Positions 8,928 through 18,508 of a DNA stretch of 34,014 nt are shown piece after piece; positions within the stretch are counted from its first letter, which is position 1; each line of letters starts with the position of its first letter. The translations under genes and the position numbers were made by a program. The stretch lies in NCBI GenBank assembly GCA_946496115.1, contig CAMMFK010000004.1, positions 1 through 34,014 of the forward strand. The letters run 5' to 3'. This DNA comes from an uncultured Clostridium sp. GTDB taxonomy: Bacteria; Bacillota; Clostridia; TANB77; CAG-508. The notes beneath the pieces are model-generated. The model worked only from the letters and a program-made list of their open reading frames with translations. It did not search any database and was not told where the DNA came from.

Positions 8928-9833
8928 ATGCCAAACAAATCAAAAGAAGAATTATTAGAAAAAGATATAATAGTTATCAAAAAATCAAGTAAAACTAGAC
9001 CTTCTACGGTTAAAGGAAAGGCTACTAAAAAAGGTGCAAGTTCAAAAACAGTAAAAGCAAAAAGTACAACACCTACTAAAACCACCACTCGCAAGTCTGC
9101 AACTACTAAAACTACTTCTCGCAAGTCTAGAACAACTGGAACTAAGAAAACATCTAAAGTTGTAAAAATTGCTAAATTATCCAAAAGAATAATTAGTAGC
9201 AAAATATCAAAACTTTCTTCTAAAACTTTTACAAAATCTATGAAAGCAGAAGATTTACCTTTTATACTAGAATATTATGATTTGCCATACAAATATAACA
9301 AAACTGTTATAAAAGCTTTGGCACAAAATCCAAATACCCTATTTGTTTATTGGGAAATTTCTGACGAAGACATCCAAAATTTAAAGGAAAATTATGGTGA
9401 AGATTTCTTTAATACAACTAGACCTGTTTTGATAATTCATAATTTAACTGATAAATATTCTTTTGAAATAGATATAAATGATTTTGCAAATAATTGGTAT
9501 ATACATGTAAATGATACAAAATGTCAATATGTAATAGAACTTGGTAGAAGACCAAAAGAAGGCGAAATTTATAACTTACCAGACAATTATTTATATGTTA
9601 CCTCATCAAATATGATAGAATCACCTAATGACCATGTGTTATTTTTTGATTCTGAAGCATTTAGAGAAGTTAAATTTAAAAATATACATACCAATAAATA
9701 CACTACAAAAGTTATAAATCCATTCTTAAAAAATATGTATGAACTATATAAATCACTTCACCTTAATGAAGAAAATGTAAGTTTCGATTTCAAAAATCCA
9801 TCATCACAAAATCCGACTTCAAATGTTTTTTAA
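8928..9833 (+). CDS. DUF4912 protein with Lys/Thr/Ser-rich N-terminal tail
   Basis: LFVYWEISDEDIQNLKENYG...WYIHVNDTKCQYVIELGRR is typical of DUF4912; residues of about 15-80 are histone-H1-like low complexity. Confidence 0.88.
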   Translation: MPNKSKEELLEKDIIVIKKSSKTRPSTVKGKATKKGASSKTVKAKSTTPTKTTTRKSATTKTTSRKSRTTGTKKTSKVVKIAKLSKRIISSKISKLSSKTFTKSMKAEDLPFILEYYDLPYKYNKTVIKALAQNPNTLFVYWEISDEDIQNLKENYGEDFFNTTRPVLIIHNLTDKYSFEIDINDFANNWYIHVNDTKCQYVIELGRRPKEGEIYNLPDNYLYVTSSNMIESPNDHVLFFDSEAFREVKFKNIHTNKYTTKVINPFLKNMYELYKSLHLNEENVSFDFKNPSSQNPTSNVF

Positions 9834-9895
9834 GTTTTCTAATTGCCTAATTATTTTTAAGCTCCAAAATCTATATTGGAGCTTATAGATATTTT

Positions 9896-11512
9896 ATGAG
9901 AGGAATTAAACGCAATATGAAAAATATAAAAGGATACGTAAGTTTTGTTCTTCACGCCCACCTACCTTTTGTGCATCATCCAGAAAGTGAAGACTATTTA
10001 GAAGAACAATGGTTATATGAAGCAATATCAGAAACATATATTCCACTTATTTTAAGATTCCAAAAATTAGTTGATGAAGGAGTAGATTTTAGATTTACAA
10101 TGTCTCTTACTCCTCCTCTTTTAAATATGTTAGATAATAAAATGCTTCAAGAAAGATATATAAAATATTTAAAAAAACACATTGAATTGGCTGAAAAAGA
10201 AATTATAAGAACTAAGGACAATCCTAGAATAAATAAATTATCACATTACTATTATGATAGATATTTAAATGATTTACATGTGTTCAAAGATATTTATAAT
10301 TGCAATTTAATAAGTGCTTTTAAAAAGTTTCAAGATTTAGAAGTTCTTGAAATAATAGGCTGTGGTGCAACACATGGCTATTTTCCTATTTTATATGTTA
10401 ATGAAAAGATAGTTAGAGCACAAATAGCAATAGGTGTTCAAACATATTACAAATATTTTGATAAACCAATTAAAGGTTTTTGGCTTCCTGAATGTGGTTA
10501 TGTTCCTGAAGCAGATAAATATTTAAGAGAGTTCGGAGTTCAATATGTTTTAACAGAAACTCATGGAATACTTTATGCAGACCCTACTCCTATTTATGGC
10601 ACATATGCTCCAATTGTTTCTACCCAAGGCATAGTTGCATTTGGACGTGATTTAGAGTCATCCAGACAAGTATGGTCATCTATAAATGGCTATCCTGGAG
10701 ATTTTAACTATAGAGAATTTTACAGAGACATTGGCTATGATGCTCCGTATGATTATATAAAGCCATATATTGCCTCAAATGGTGTTAGAGTTTCCACAGG
10801 TATACGTTATCATAGAATAACTGGCAAAACTGAAAATAAAGATGTTTATGATTTACAGTGGGCACAAGATTCTGTAAATAACAACGCAGGTCATTTTTTT
10901 GATTGTAGAAATGCTCAAATAGATTATTTATCTAGCAATATGGATAAACCTCCAATTATAGTTTGCCCATATGATGCCGAACTTTATGGACATTGGTGGT
11001 ATGAAGGTCCAGACTTCTTATACACTTTAGCCAAAAAAATCTATTATGATGATTGTAATTTTAAATTAATTACACCTAGTGAATATATAGATAAATATCC
11101 TGAAATTCAAGAATGTACACCTTGTCGTTCTAGTTGGGGTGCAAAAGGTTATTCAGAAGTATGGCTTAACCCAACGAATGATTATGTTCATAAGCATTTA
11201 CATACTGCCGGAGACAGAATGTGCAAATTAGCAAAAATGTTTCCAAATGAGCCTAAAAAATCGAGAAAAAGACGTATACTTAATCAATGTGCAAGAGAAC
11301 TAGTCCTTGCCCAAAGTAGTGACTGGTTATTTATAATAACAAATGGAACAATGGTTGATTATGCTAAAAAAAGAATAAAAGATCATATTGGTAGATTTAA
11401 TAAAATGTATAATAGCTTAATTAATAATGAAGACTTGGATGAAAAATTTTTAAAAGATATTGAAGCAAAAGATTGTGCTTTTCCAGATATAGATTACATG
11501 ATTTATTATTAA
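9896..11512 (+). CDS. GH57 family 1,4-alpha-glucan branching enzyme-like protein (DUF1957-containing)
   Basis: GYVSFVLHAHLPFVHHPE N-terminus, GFWLPECGYVPEADKYL (nucleophile Glu region), CPYDAELYGHWWYEGPDFL (Asp region). The real start may be the ATG at about 9917. Confidence 0.92.
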   Translation: MRGIKRNMKNIKGYVSFVLHAHLPFVHHPESEDYLEEQWLYEAISETYIPLILRFQKLVDEGVDFRFTMSLTPPLLNMLDNKMLQERYIKYLKKHIELAEKEIIRTKDNPRINKLSHYYYDRYLNDLHVFKDIYNCNLISAFKKFQDLEVLEIIGCGATHGYFPILYVNEKIVRAQIAIGVQTYYKYFDKPIKGFWLPECGYVPEADKYLREFGVQYVLTETHGILYADPTPIYGTYAPIVSTQGIVAFGRDLESSRQVWSSINGYPGDFNYREFYRDIGYDAPYDYIKPYIASNGVRVSTGIRYHRITGKTENKDVYDLQWAQDSVNNNAGHFFDCRNAQIDYLSSNMDKPPIIVCPYDAELYGHWWYEGPDFLYTLAKKIYYDDCNFKLITPSEYIDKYPEIQECTPCRSSWGAKGYSEVWLNPTNDYVHKHLHTAGDRMCKLAKMFPNEPKKSRKRRILNQCARELVLAQSSDWLFIITNGTMVDYAKKRIKDHIGRFNKMYNSLINNEDLDEKFLKDIEAKDCAFPDIDYMIYY

Positions 11513-11748
11513 TTTTTTAGTTGGGAACGGTCCTAAATCGAAAATATAATAAAAATATGTAAATACACAATATACATTCTCTCACATTTCGCCACGCGGG
11601 TCGCGAGATTAAACTCGCTCCAGCTCGCACGTTACGCTCCGCTCCTACGTCGCCTGCGCTCACTTGAAATGTTCAAGAACATATATTGTGCATTTTTATT
11701 TTACTAATTTACTTTTTCGATTTAGGACCGTTCCCAACTGAAAAAATT
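11511..11748. mobile_element. MITE/REP-like long imperfect palindrome between convergent genes
   Basis: Perfect 24-bp terminal inverted repeats TTGGGAACGGTCCTAAATCGAAAA (11521-11544) and its complement (11714-11737), extended outward with a one-base indel; imperfect inner arms; GC-rich centre. Confidence 0.7.
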
Positions 11749-11756
11749 GAAATAAT

Positions 11757-13238
11757 TTAGATCAATACTACCCTAAAACTCTCACTACTATTGCCAGCTC
11801 CACTATATCCATTATAGCTAAATACCCCAGAATTGCTACCACTATTATAATCTCCGCCTCTTATTAAATAAGGTATATCTCCTTGTAAAAAGTAAGCTGT
11901 ATTATTTTCAAATGCATCATTTCCATAACCTGAATCTGATGTTTCAAAAATAGCATCTCCTCTATATCTATATGTCAAGTCAAAATTATTCATAGAATAT
12001 TCTTCTACATAGTCATCACCATCATCATACGTTACATGTGGATAGATTGATTTATATTTTGAATTTCTACTTCCATATATATCATTTTCCGAATCGCCAC
12101 CATTTTCAGCAAGACCATAATATCCATTGTCTATATATGCAGAAACAAATTCCCACGCATTTCCAGACATATCATATACTCCTGTATAATTACCTGTTGT
12201 ACTTTGATTCCCATTAGAAATATATATACTTTCTTCTGATGTGCTTCCTCCTGTTATGTAATTAGAGTTACTATTTGTTGTTATGTTTTTTCCATTTCTG
12301 CCATATTTACTATATGACAAATAAGCAACAGCTCCCCACTCACTATTTTTTATTAAATGACTATCTTTATTTCTATCATAATTATAGCTATTTAGGTAGC
12401 AATTTTTTATATTTATGTTTCTCCAACTACTAACTCCTGGCTTACTTACAGCTTTAAGTGCATCGTTAGCTTGAACATTTCCAATTGCATTATTTACAGT
12501 TTCTACATGAATACCATTGTCTTCCAGGCTCATTTCGTATTTTGAAATCCAAAATCCTGGCAAGTCAAAGTCCCAACCACCATTTCTATATCCACTTGCT
12601 GTATCTTTAGAAAATGCAGGTGCCACAATGTAGTGATTAGTTGTTTCTCTAATCCCTGTATTATTTCTACTTATTCTAGTAAGACTATTATCCTCATTAA
12701 CTTTCAAAATACCTCTACTATCACAATAGCCAACAATTTTTGAGTATTGATTATTAGAATAGTATATAATCCTGTATGCAAATCTTGGAATCCACACAAA
12801 ATAACTACCATCGCTGTTTATAGCATTTGCCCACATATTTAAATCATAATTATACCACTCTGTATCTTTATCTGTAACTTCTACAAATTTAGAGCTTATG
12901 GAATCAAATTTTACCGGAATTAATCCATTTAAATTTGGTTTTAGAGGTTCCTTTATTATATTGTTATTTTCATCTATCCATATGATTTCTATTTTTCCAT
13001 ATCTTTTGCTAAAATCTGCTGATTCATCATCTATAATAGTTATATTCTCATTATCTATTATAGTCTTTTCTTCTTCAGTATCTTCTATATTATTTTGTAC
13101 TATATTTTTAAGTATTTCATCTGATTCTTTATTAATAGAACTTATTGCAATTGTTATTCCCAAAATTATACAAGCAAAAATAATAATTATTACTAAAGTA
13201 ACAATTATTATTTTTGTAGGACTATTTTTTTGTTCCAT
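11757..13238 (-). CDS. Membrane-anchored SUMF1/FGE-fold (C-type-lectin-like) protein
   Basis: N-terminal TM helix; FVWIPRFAYRIIY, GFWISKYEMS, GNYTGVYDMSGNAWEFVSAYI and RGGDYNSGSNSG...SESFRVVLI motifs. Confidence 0.8.
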   Translation of the reverse strand: MEQKNSPTKIIIVTLVIIIIFACIILGITIAISSINKESDEILKNIVQNNIEDTEEEKTIIDNENITIIDDESADFSKRYGKIEIIWIDENNNIIKEPLKPNLNGLIPVKFDSISSKFVEVTDKDTEWYNYDLNMWANAINSDGSYFVWIPRFAYRIIYYSNNQYSKIVGYCDSRGILKVNEDNSLTRISRNNTGIRETTNHYIVAPAFSKDTASGYRNGGWDFDLPGFWISKYEMSLEDNGIHVETVNNAIGNVQANDALKAVSKPGVSSWRNINIKNCYLNSYNYDRNKDSHLIKNSEWGAVAYLSYSKYGRNGKNITTNSNSNYITGGSTSEESIYISNGNQSTTGNYTGVYDMSGNAWEFVSAYIDNGYYGLAENGGDSENDIYGSRNSKYKSIYPHVTYDDGDDYVEEYSMNNFDLTYRYRGDAIFETSDSGYGNDAFENNTAYFLQGDIPYLIRGGDYNSGSNSGVFSYNGYSGAGNSSESFRVVLI

Positions 13239-13283
13239 TTTGAATTCCTTTCTGAAAAATTTTAATTCAAAAATTTTTTTATA

Positions 13284-13721
13284 CTATTTTAACTCTTTTC
13301 TATCCTGAGATATTTCTTTTAAAACTTTTTCTAATCTTTTTTCCAAGTCTGCTAATATATTATCAGCATACTCTTTTGCACCTTGAGTAATTTGCCTTGA
13401 ATTTTCATTTGCAGCTTCCATTATCTGATTTTTTTGCTCATATGCCTTTTTTGTAATCTCATGCTCATCAATCATAGATATTATTCTATTTTCTGCCTCT
13501 TTAACAACATCATCAGCTTCTTTTTTTGCCTCTTCTAAAATTCTTTCTCTTTCTTCTCTAACCCATTTAGCCTGTTTTAAATCTTCTGGTAATTTAAGTC
13601 TAATTTCTTTAATTACATCTAAAAATTCATCTTGTTCAATCATGACTTTATTTGTAAAAGGCACTTTTTTAGAATTCTCTATGCTTTCTTCTAAATTCTC
13701 TAATAAAGTAAATATCTCCAT
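13284..13721 (-). CDS. DivIVA/V-ATPase-stalk-like coiled-coil protein
   Basis: 145 aa, ERERILEEAKKEADDVVKEAENRIISMIDEHEITKKAYEQKNQIMEAA coiled coil; adjacent to rsmD. Confidence 0.7.
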   Translation of the reverse strand: MEIFTLLENLEESIENSKKVPFTNKVMIEQDEFLDVIKEIRLKLPEDLKQAKWVREERERILEEAKKEADDVVKEAENRIISMIDEHEITKKAYEQKNQIMEAANENSRQITQGAKEYADNILADLEKRLEKVLKEISQDRKELK

Positions 13722-14281
13722 TATTTGTTTCCTCTTTCTTTAATAAAAATAAGGTAAGCCCTACCATATTTTCTGGTATCTATTATTTCAATTCTTTCGA
13801 TCTTTTGTAATTCATTTATAGTTTTTTTAATTTCATCAGTTTCTATTATTATTAAGCTATCTTTAGTAATCAGATTAAGTTTTATTAGCTCCTTAGTTGC
13901 ATTTACAGCTAAGTTAAGTTTATATGGCGGATCCAAAAATATTATTGAAAGTTTTTCTCTTATCTTTTTCATAGCTAATAAGTAATCACTATTAAAAATA
14001 ACAGATTTATCATAAAGTTTCGTTTTATTAAGGTTTTCTTTAATAACTTTTATTGCCTCAGAATTTTTATCACAGAAATATGCTTTTTTGGCACCTCTAC
14101 TAAGTGCTTCAATTCCAAGTGCTCCACTTCCTGCAAATAAATCCAATACAATGCTATCTTTTATTTTATCTTGTAATATATTAAACAAAGATTCTTTTAC
14201 TCTATCCATTGTAGGACGAGTTAACATTGTTTCTATTGTTTTTAATTTTGTTCCCCTAGCTATTCCTGTTATAACTCTCAT
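13721..14281 (-). CDS. rsmD: 16S rRNA (guanine(966)-N(2))-methyltransferase RsmD
   Basis: MRVITGIARGTKLKT, TRPTMDRVKESLFNIL, VLDLFAGSGALGIEALSRGA, IIFLDPPYKL. Confidence 0.96.
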   Translation of the reverse strand: MRVITGIARGTKLKTIETMLTRPTMDRVKESLFNILQDKIKDSIVLDLFAGSGALGIEALSRGAKKAYFCDKNSEAIKVIKENLNKTKLYDKSVIFNSDYLLAMKKIREKLSIIFLDPPYKLNLAVNATKELIKLNLITKDSLIIIETDEIKKTINELQKIERIEIIDTRKYGRAYLIFIKERGNK

Positions 14282-14485
14282 AATACTATTTTAACTTTAA
14301 ATCCCTTCTTGTCAATATAATTAATAAAATTGTAATATTCCCTTAACATCAATGTAATACACTTATTTTAACATATTTTTACTGTAAAATAAAGAGATAT
14401 ACGTCAAATTCATGAGTATATCCCTATTTTTTATTACAAATTTGTAATTTATTTATTTTACTTAAGGCAGTTTATTTTTCAAATG

Positions 14486-14971
14486 TTAATCATCTTTATT
14501 TACTTCTTTAAGAAGCTCTAATTGTGAAATAAGTAAAGACTCCATTTTTGCTTTATATACATCAAACTGTTTACTAACATCTTCAAGTTCTTTTCTTTTT
14601 TCAGCAACTTGCATATCTAAATTTTCTGTTCGCTCTTTTGCTTTATTTTCAGCTTCTCTAATAATTTGTTCTGCTTGCTTTTGAGCTGCATTTTTTACTT
14701 CATCAGCTGCCGATTGAGCCATAAGCAAAGTATTTTGAAGAGTAGATTCTATTTGACTGTAATGTTCAACTTTTAACTTTAAATCTTCAAGCTCTTTGTC
14801 ATTCTCATTAACTTTTTTATAAATTGTTGAATAATCTTTAGTTAATTCATCTAAGAAATCATCTACCTCTTCTGGATCATATCCATTAAGAGTTTTTTTT
14901 GAAAATCTTTTATTTTCTATATCTAAAGGTGTTATCATATCTTTCCCCCAAACCGAATTAATTGTTGGCAT
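14486..14971 (-). CDS. divIVA: Cell division protein DivIVA
   Basis: ITPLDIENKRFSKKTLNGYDPEEVDDFLDELTKDY is the DivIVA N-terminus. Confidence 0.95.
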   Translation of the reverse strand: MPTINSVWGKDMITPLDIENKRFSKKTLNGYDPEEVDDFLDELTKDYSTIYKKVNENDKELEDLKLKVEHYSQIESTLQNTLLMAQSAADEVKNAAQKQAEQIIREAENKAKERTENLDMQVAEKRKELEDVSKQFDVYKAKMESLLISQLELLKEVNKDD

Positions 14972-15422
14972 TACTCTTAAGCCAAGATACAGGTAATTTG
15001 CTCTTGGTTTCCTCTTTTGTTTCTGAAGTTATATCATAGTTATATGGTGCAACTAAAAATATTGAACTAGATATTTTTTGCATATGACCGTCTAAAGCAT
15101 GTGCCGCTCCACTAACTACGTCAATAATTCTTCTTGCTACATCTTTATTTACATATTCTAAATTAATAATTATAGATTTCTTCTCTTTTAATAAATCACA
15201 AATATCTTCTGATTGTTCAAAAGAAGTTGGTTGCATTATAACCATTCTTACTTGTTGAGCCATATTTACTACTTTATTGTTTTTTCTACCAAAAAGTCCT
15301 TTTGGTTCTTCTAGTTCCTCTTCTTCATAGCTTTCATTTACATCTTCATACTCTTCTTCTTCAGCTTCTTCTGCCCCCATACCGAAAATATTCATAAACT
15401 TATTTAAAACTGCGTTTGACAT
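14958..15422 (-). CDS. sepF: Cell division protein SepF
   Basis: C-terminal domain QPTSFEQSEDICDLLKEKKSIIINLEYVNKDVARRIIDVVSGAAHALDGHMQKISSSIFLVAPYN; overlaps divIVA by 14 nt. Confidence 0.95.
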   Translation of the reverse strand: MSNAVLNKFMNIFGMGAEEAEEEEYEDVNESYEEEELEEPKGLFGRKNNKVVNMAQQVRMVIMQPTSFEQSEDICDLLKEKKSIIINLEYVNKDVARRIIDVVSGAAHALDGHMQKISSSIFLVAPYNYDITSETKEETKSKLPVSWLKSNANN

Positions 15423-15552
15423 TTATAAACAACCTCCTAAATTTCTCCTTCGTGTCTACGACTATACCTAGTATCTAACTTTTTTTGGATAAAGTCAATA
15501 CTTTTTGTAATATGTAATGATTATTTAATGTTTTTGTAATATTTTTGTAATA

Positions 15553-17034
15553 TTATGTGGCATTTTTTATTTGCTCCTCTGTTGGTTTTAAAAGTAACTC
15601 ATCATAGAGAATTATTGATGTTGAAATATCTTCTTCAATGTTTAATTCTTCTATTTCTGATGTGCTATAGTTGGTAACAATAGAGTAATTTTCTGTCGCT
15701 TTTTGTACCTTTACTAGAACTTTATCTAAATAACCTGCTCTAGTTCTTATCACATAATTCAGTTCCTCCTCTTCTACGATGCAACTATTTGGAACTTTAA
15801 AACCACTTTCATCCCACCAAATGATATCTACAGATACTTTTCTATAACTTAATAATTCATCTATTCCCTCTGTAAAACTAAATATTATTGTAACTTCATT
15901 ATTGTCTTCTTTTGTAATATATTCAATTTTTGCACTTATTTCTTTTGAACTAGGTAGAGCTAATTTAACTATATCTCCAACTTTAGCTGAATTGGCTTCA
16001 TTAGTTTTCGAAGTACAAGCAATATAGCAAACAAAATTATTAACAATTTTTCCTTCTTCACTACTTTCTGATATTATTTGTCCTGTTTTCAAATTTAAAT
16101 TTTGAAGAAACTCTTTATTTATTTTTGAAAAATCTTCTGTTGTTAGAGTTTCCTCAAGTCCATCAATTCTATACGAAACCACTCCGCTTCTTGTAGCATT
16201 AACATATTCAGCTCCTGAATTAAGCTCATTCTCATATCCGCTTCTTTCATCAATAAGCTTTTTTAAATACGAACCTGCTGGACTTAATTCGCCTGCAATT
16301 TTAGCTTTTTTCGTTATATTTTGAGCTATACTTTTTTTATATTCCTTTATTTTTTGAATATTATTGGCATTAGTTACTTCATTCAATGTCGCTTCTATTT
16401 GAGTATCTAGTAATCTTGTATCAGATGACGGTAAATTTTCATTGTTTTTTTCTATTGCTTCTTGAATTTTTATATCTAATTCAGCTATTTTATTTTTTAA
16501 ATCTTCTTCTCCGGACGAATAATATCTAAAAACTGGATCTCCACTAGCGACTTTTGATCCTTCTGATTTAATTTCCACCATTCCATTTTTATAGTTCTCA
16601 CCTTTTATTACTGTTTCGTCTCTAATAATATATCCATCGGCCGTTTCTTCTTGGGAAATGCTTCCTTCATTTACCATAACAGAATCAGTTGGATTTTTTA
16701 TTAGATGATATACAGCCATCGTCAAATATACACAAATTCCAATTGTTAAAAGTATTATAATTCCTATTCTTTTTTTGTTAACTTTTCGTTTTATCGTTAC
16801 ATTTGATTTTTGTACTTCATCATCGTTGTATATGCTTTCTCTTTTTTTAATCTTCTCTTTATACTTTTTTTTATTTTTAATTTTTATTTTTCCACTTTCA
16901 CTTTTGGCTTGCTCAATAAAAGAATTATCTTTAGACAATTCATTATCAAAAGTAATGTTTTTATATTCCTTAAATTCTTGCTCTATGGTATTGTTTTCTT
17001 CTTGTTTTTTTTCTTTTTTAGTGATTCTTTTCAC
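15553..17034 (-). CDS. HlyD-family-like membrane adaptor protein
   Basis: Single TM near the N-terminus, VMVNEGSISQEETADGYIIRDETVIKG and beta-barrel-like segments, central coiled coil. Confidence 0.65.
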   Translation of the reverse strand: MKRITKKEKKQEENNTIEQEFKEYKNITFDNELSKDNSFIEQAKSESGKIKIKNKKKYKEKIKKRESIYNDDEVQKSNVTIKRKVNKKRIGIIILLTIGICVYLTMAVYHLIKNPTDSVMVNEGSISQEETADGYIIRDETVIKGENYKNGMVEIKSEGSKVASGDPVFRYYSSGEEDLKNKIAELDIKIQEAIEKNNENLPSSDTRLLDTQIEATLNEVTNANNIQKIKEYKKSIAQNITKKAKIAGELSPAGSYLKKLIDERSGYENELNSGAEYVNATRSGVVSYRIDGLEETLTTEDFSKINKEFLQNLNLKTGQIISESSEEGKIVNNFVCYIACTSKTNEANSAKVGDIVKLALPSSKEISAKIEYITKEDNNEVTIIFSFTEGIDELLSYRKVSVDIIWWDESGFKVPNSCIVEEEELNYVIRTRAGYLDKVLVKVQKATENYSIVTNYSTSEIEELNIEEDISTSIILYDELLLKPTEEQIKNAT

Positions 17035-17075
17035 TTATTTCCTCCAGAAAAATAGTAATCTTATTTGTTAAAACT

Positions 17076-17993
17076 CTATGTATTTTTTATGCTATTCATT
17101 ATTATTTCAACATTATTTTTATTTTCAGCATCTAACCAAACAGCATTTTTATAAGCTTTAAACCATGTAATTTGTCTTTTTGCATACCTACGACTTTCTT
17201 GCTTTATTTTATTAATCATTTCCTCTATATTAATTTTCTTCTCTAAATATTCTACTACTTCTTTGTAGCCTAATCCTTGCATTGCAGTTGGAAAGTCTTT
17301 GTATTTTTTCAGAAGATTATTTACTTCTTCTATTAAGCCATTATTTATCATAAAATCTACTCTTTTATTTATTCTGTCGTATAATTTTTCTCTATCCATG
17401 TTAAGGATAAATATTTTATAATCATACTTAGGACCATTTTTTCTAGATTCTTCCTCTAATTCTGTCTTAGTTTTGCTTGTAGAATGATATATTTCTAGTA
17501 TTCTAAGTATTCTTTTTTTATCGTTATGGCTAATTTTTTCCACTGCTTTATTGTCAATCATTTTAGCTTCATTATATAATTTTTCAAGACCTTCTTGTTG
17601 AACTCTACTTTCTAAACTTTCTCTATATTTTAAATCTGTTTCAATTTCAGGATAATCAATTCCATATATTAATGAATTCAAATATAAGCCTGTTCCACCC
17701 ACAATGATTGGCATTCTACCATTTTTTATTATTTTTTTTATAATATTTTCCGCATCTTTTTTATATTCAGCCACACTATATCTTTGACTTGGTAAAACAA
17801 AATCAATTAAATAATGTTTTGCTTCTTTACGTTCATCGGCAGTTGGTTTTGCTGTTCCTATTGTCATATCTTTGTATATTTGCATAGAATCGCAGGATAT
17901 TATCTCTCCATTTATTTTTTTTGCTAGATCAATTCCTAATCTTGTTTTTCCAGATGCAGTTGGTCCTCCTATAACTATAACTTTTTCTTTCAC
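17076..17993 (-). CDS. miaA: tRNA dimethylallyltransferase MiaA
   Basis: VIVIGGPTASGKTRLGIDLA, EIISCDSMQIYKDMTIGTAKP, MPIIVGGTGLYLNSLI. Confidence 0.97.
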   Translation of the reverse strand: MKEKVIVIGGPTASGKTRLGIDLAKKINGEIISCDSMQIYKDMTIGTAKPTADERKEAKHYLIDFVLPSQRYSVAEYKKDAENIIKKIIKNGRMPIIVGGTGLYLNSLIYGIDYPEIETDLKYRESLESRVQQEGLEKLYNEAKMIDNKAVEKISHNDKKRILRILEIYHSTSKTKTELEEESRKNGPKYDYKIFILNMDREKLYDRINKRVDFMINNGLIEEVNNLLKKYKDFPTAMQGLGYKEVVEYLEKKINIEEMINKIKQESRRYAKRQITWFKAYKNAVWLDAENKNNVEIIMNSIKNT

Positions 17994-18012
17994 TTTTATT
18001 CCCTTACCCTTT

Positions 18013-18450
18013 TTAATTTGTTCTATTAATACTATTTAAGTCAATAAGTTCATTCATTCCTCTTTGCAAGTCTTTTATATAGCAAAATTCAATTATAAGA
18101 ATAATAATACTAATAATTAAGCTAAATAGCATTCTTTTTTTTAAGATTTCTTCTTTTATATCCTTTTGTTGAAACTTTTTTAGTGTAAGTAATAGAGGAA
18201 GTTCTATACCAATCACATTAATTGGAAGAAATGTAAATATCATAATTTGTCTTGAACTATTCACTATTGTTTCATCTATATCAGTTGAACTAATTCCATA
18301 TATTATAAATAGTATAATATACATTAACATTTCACCAATTATTATCAACAATATTCTATTCTTCATTTCTATATGGCTCAAAGATTTGTAAATCACTAAA
18401 ATTGCAGCGAAATTTAATATTGCAATAAATACATTTATTATTATTTCCAT
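18013..18450 (-). CDS. Hypothetical membrane protein, about four TM segments
   Basis: Hydrophobic 145-aa ORF in line with mutL and miaA. Confidence 0.7.
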   Translation of the reverse strand: MEIIINVFIAILNFAAILVIYKSLSHIEMKNRILLIIIGEMLMYIILFIIYGISSTDIDETIVNSSRQIMIFTFLPINVIGIELPLLLTLKKFQQKDIKEEILKKRMLFSLIISIIILIIEFCYIKDLQRGMNELIDLNSINRTN

Positions 18451-18508
18451 TTATAATATCCTTTCTTTTGTCGTTTTTCATTTTATTTCATATTTTTTTA
18501 CTAATTTT

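Noticed and set aside
11757-11860. Diversity-generating retroelement variable region at the SUMF-like C-terminus
   Set aside because: The fold is compatible, but there is no reverse transcriptase, template repeat or accessory gene in the window.
12898-13308. Plus-strand 136-aa ORF
   Set aside because: Antisense to the SUMF-like gene; hydrophobic composition typical of reversed AT-rich code.
14958-14971. 14-nt sepF/divIVA overlap as an anomaly
   Set aside because: Ordinary translational coupling in a conserved cell-division operon.
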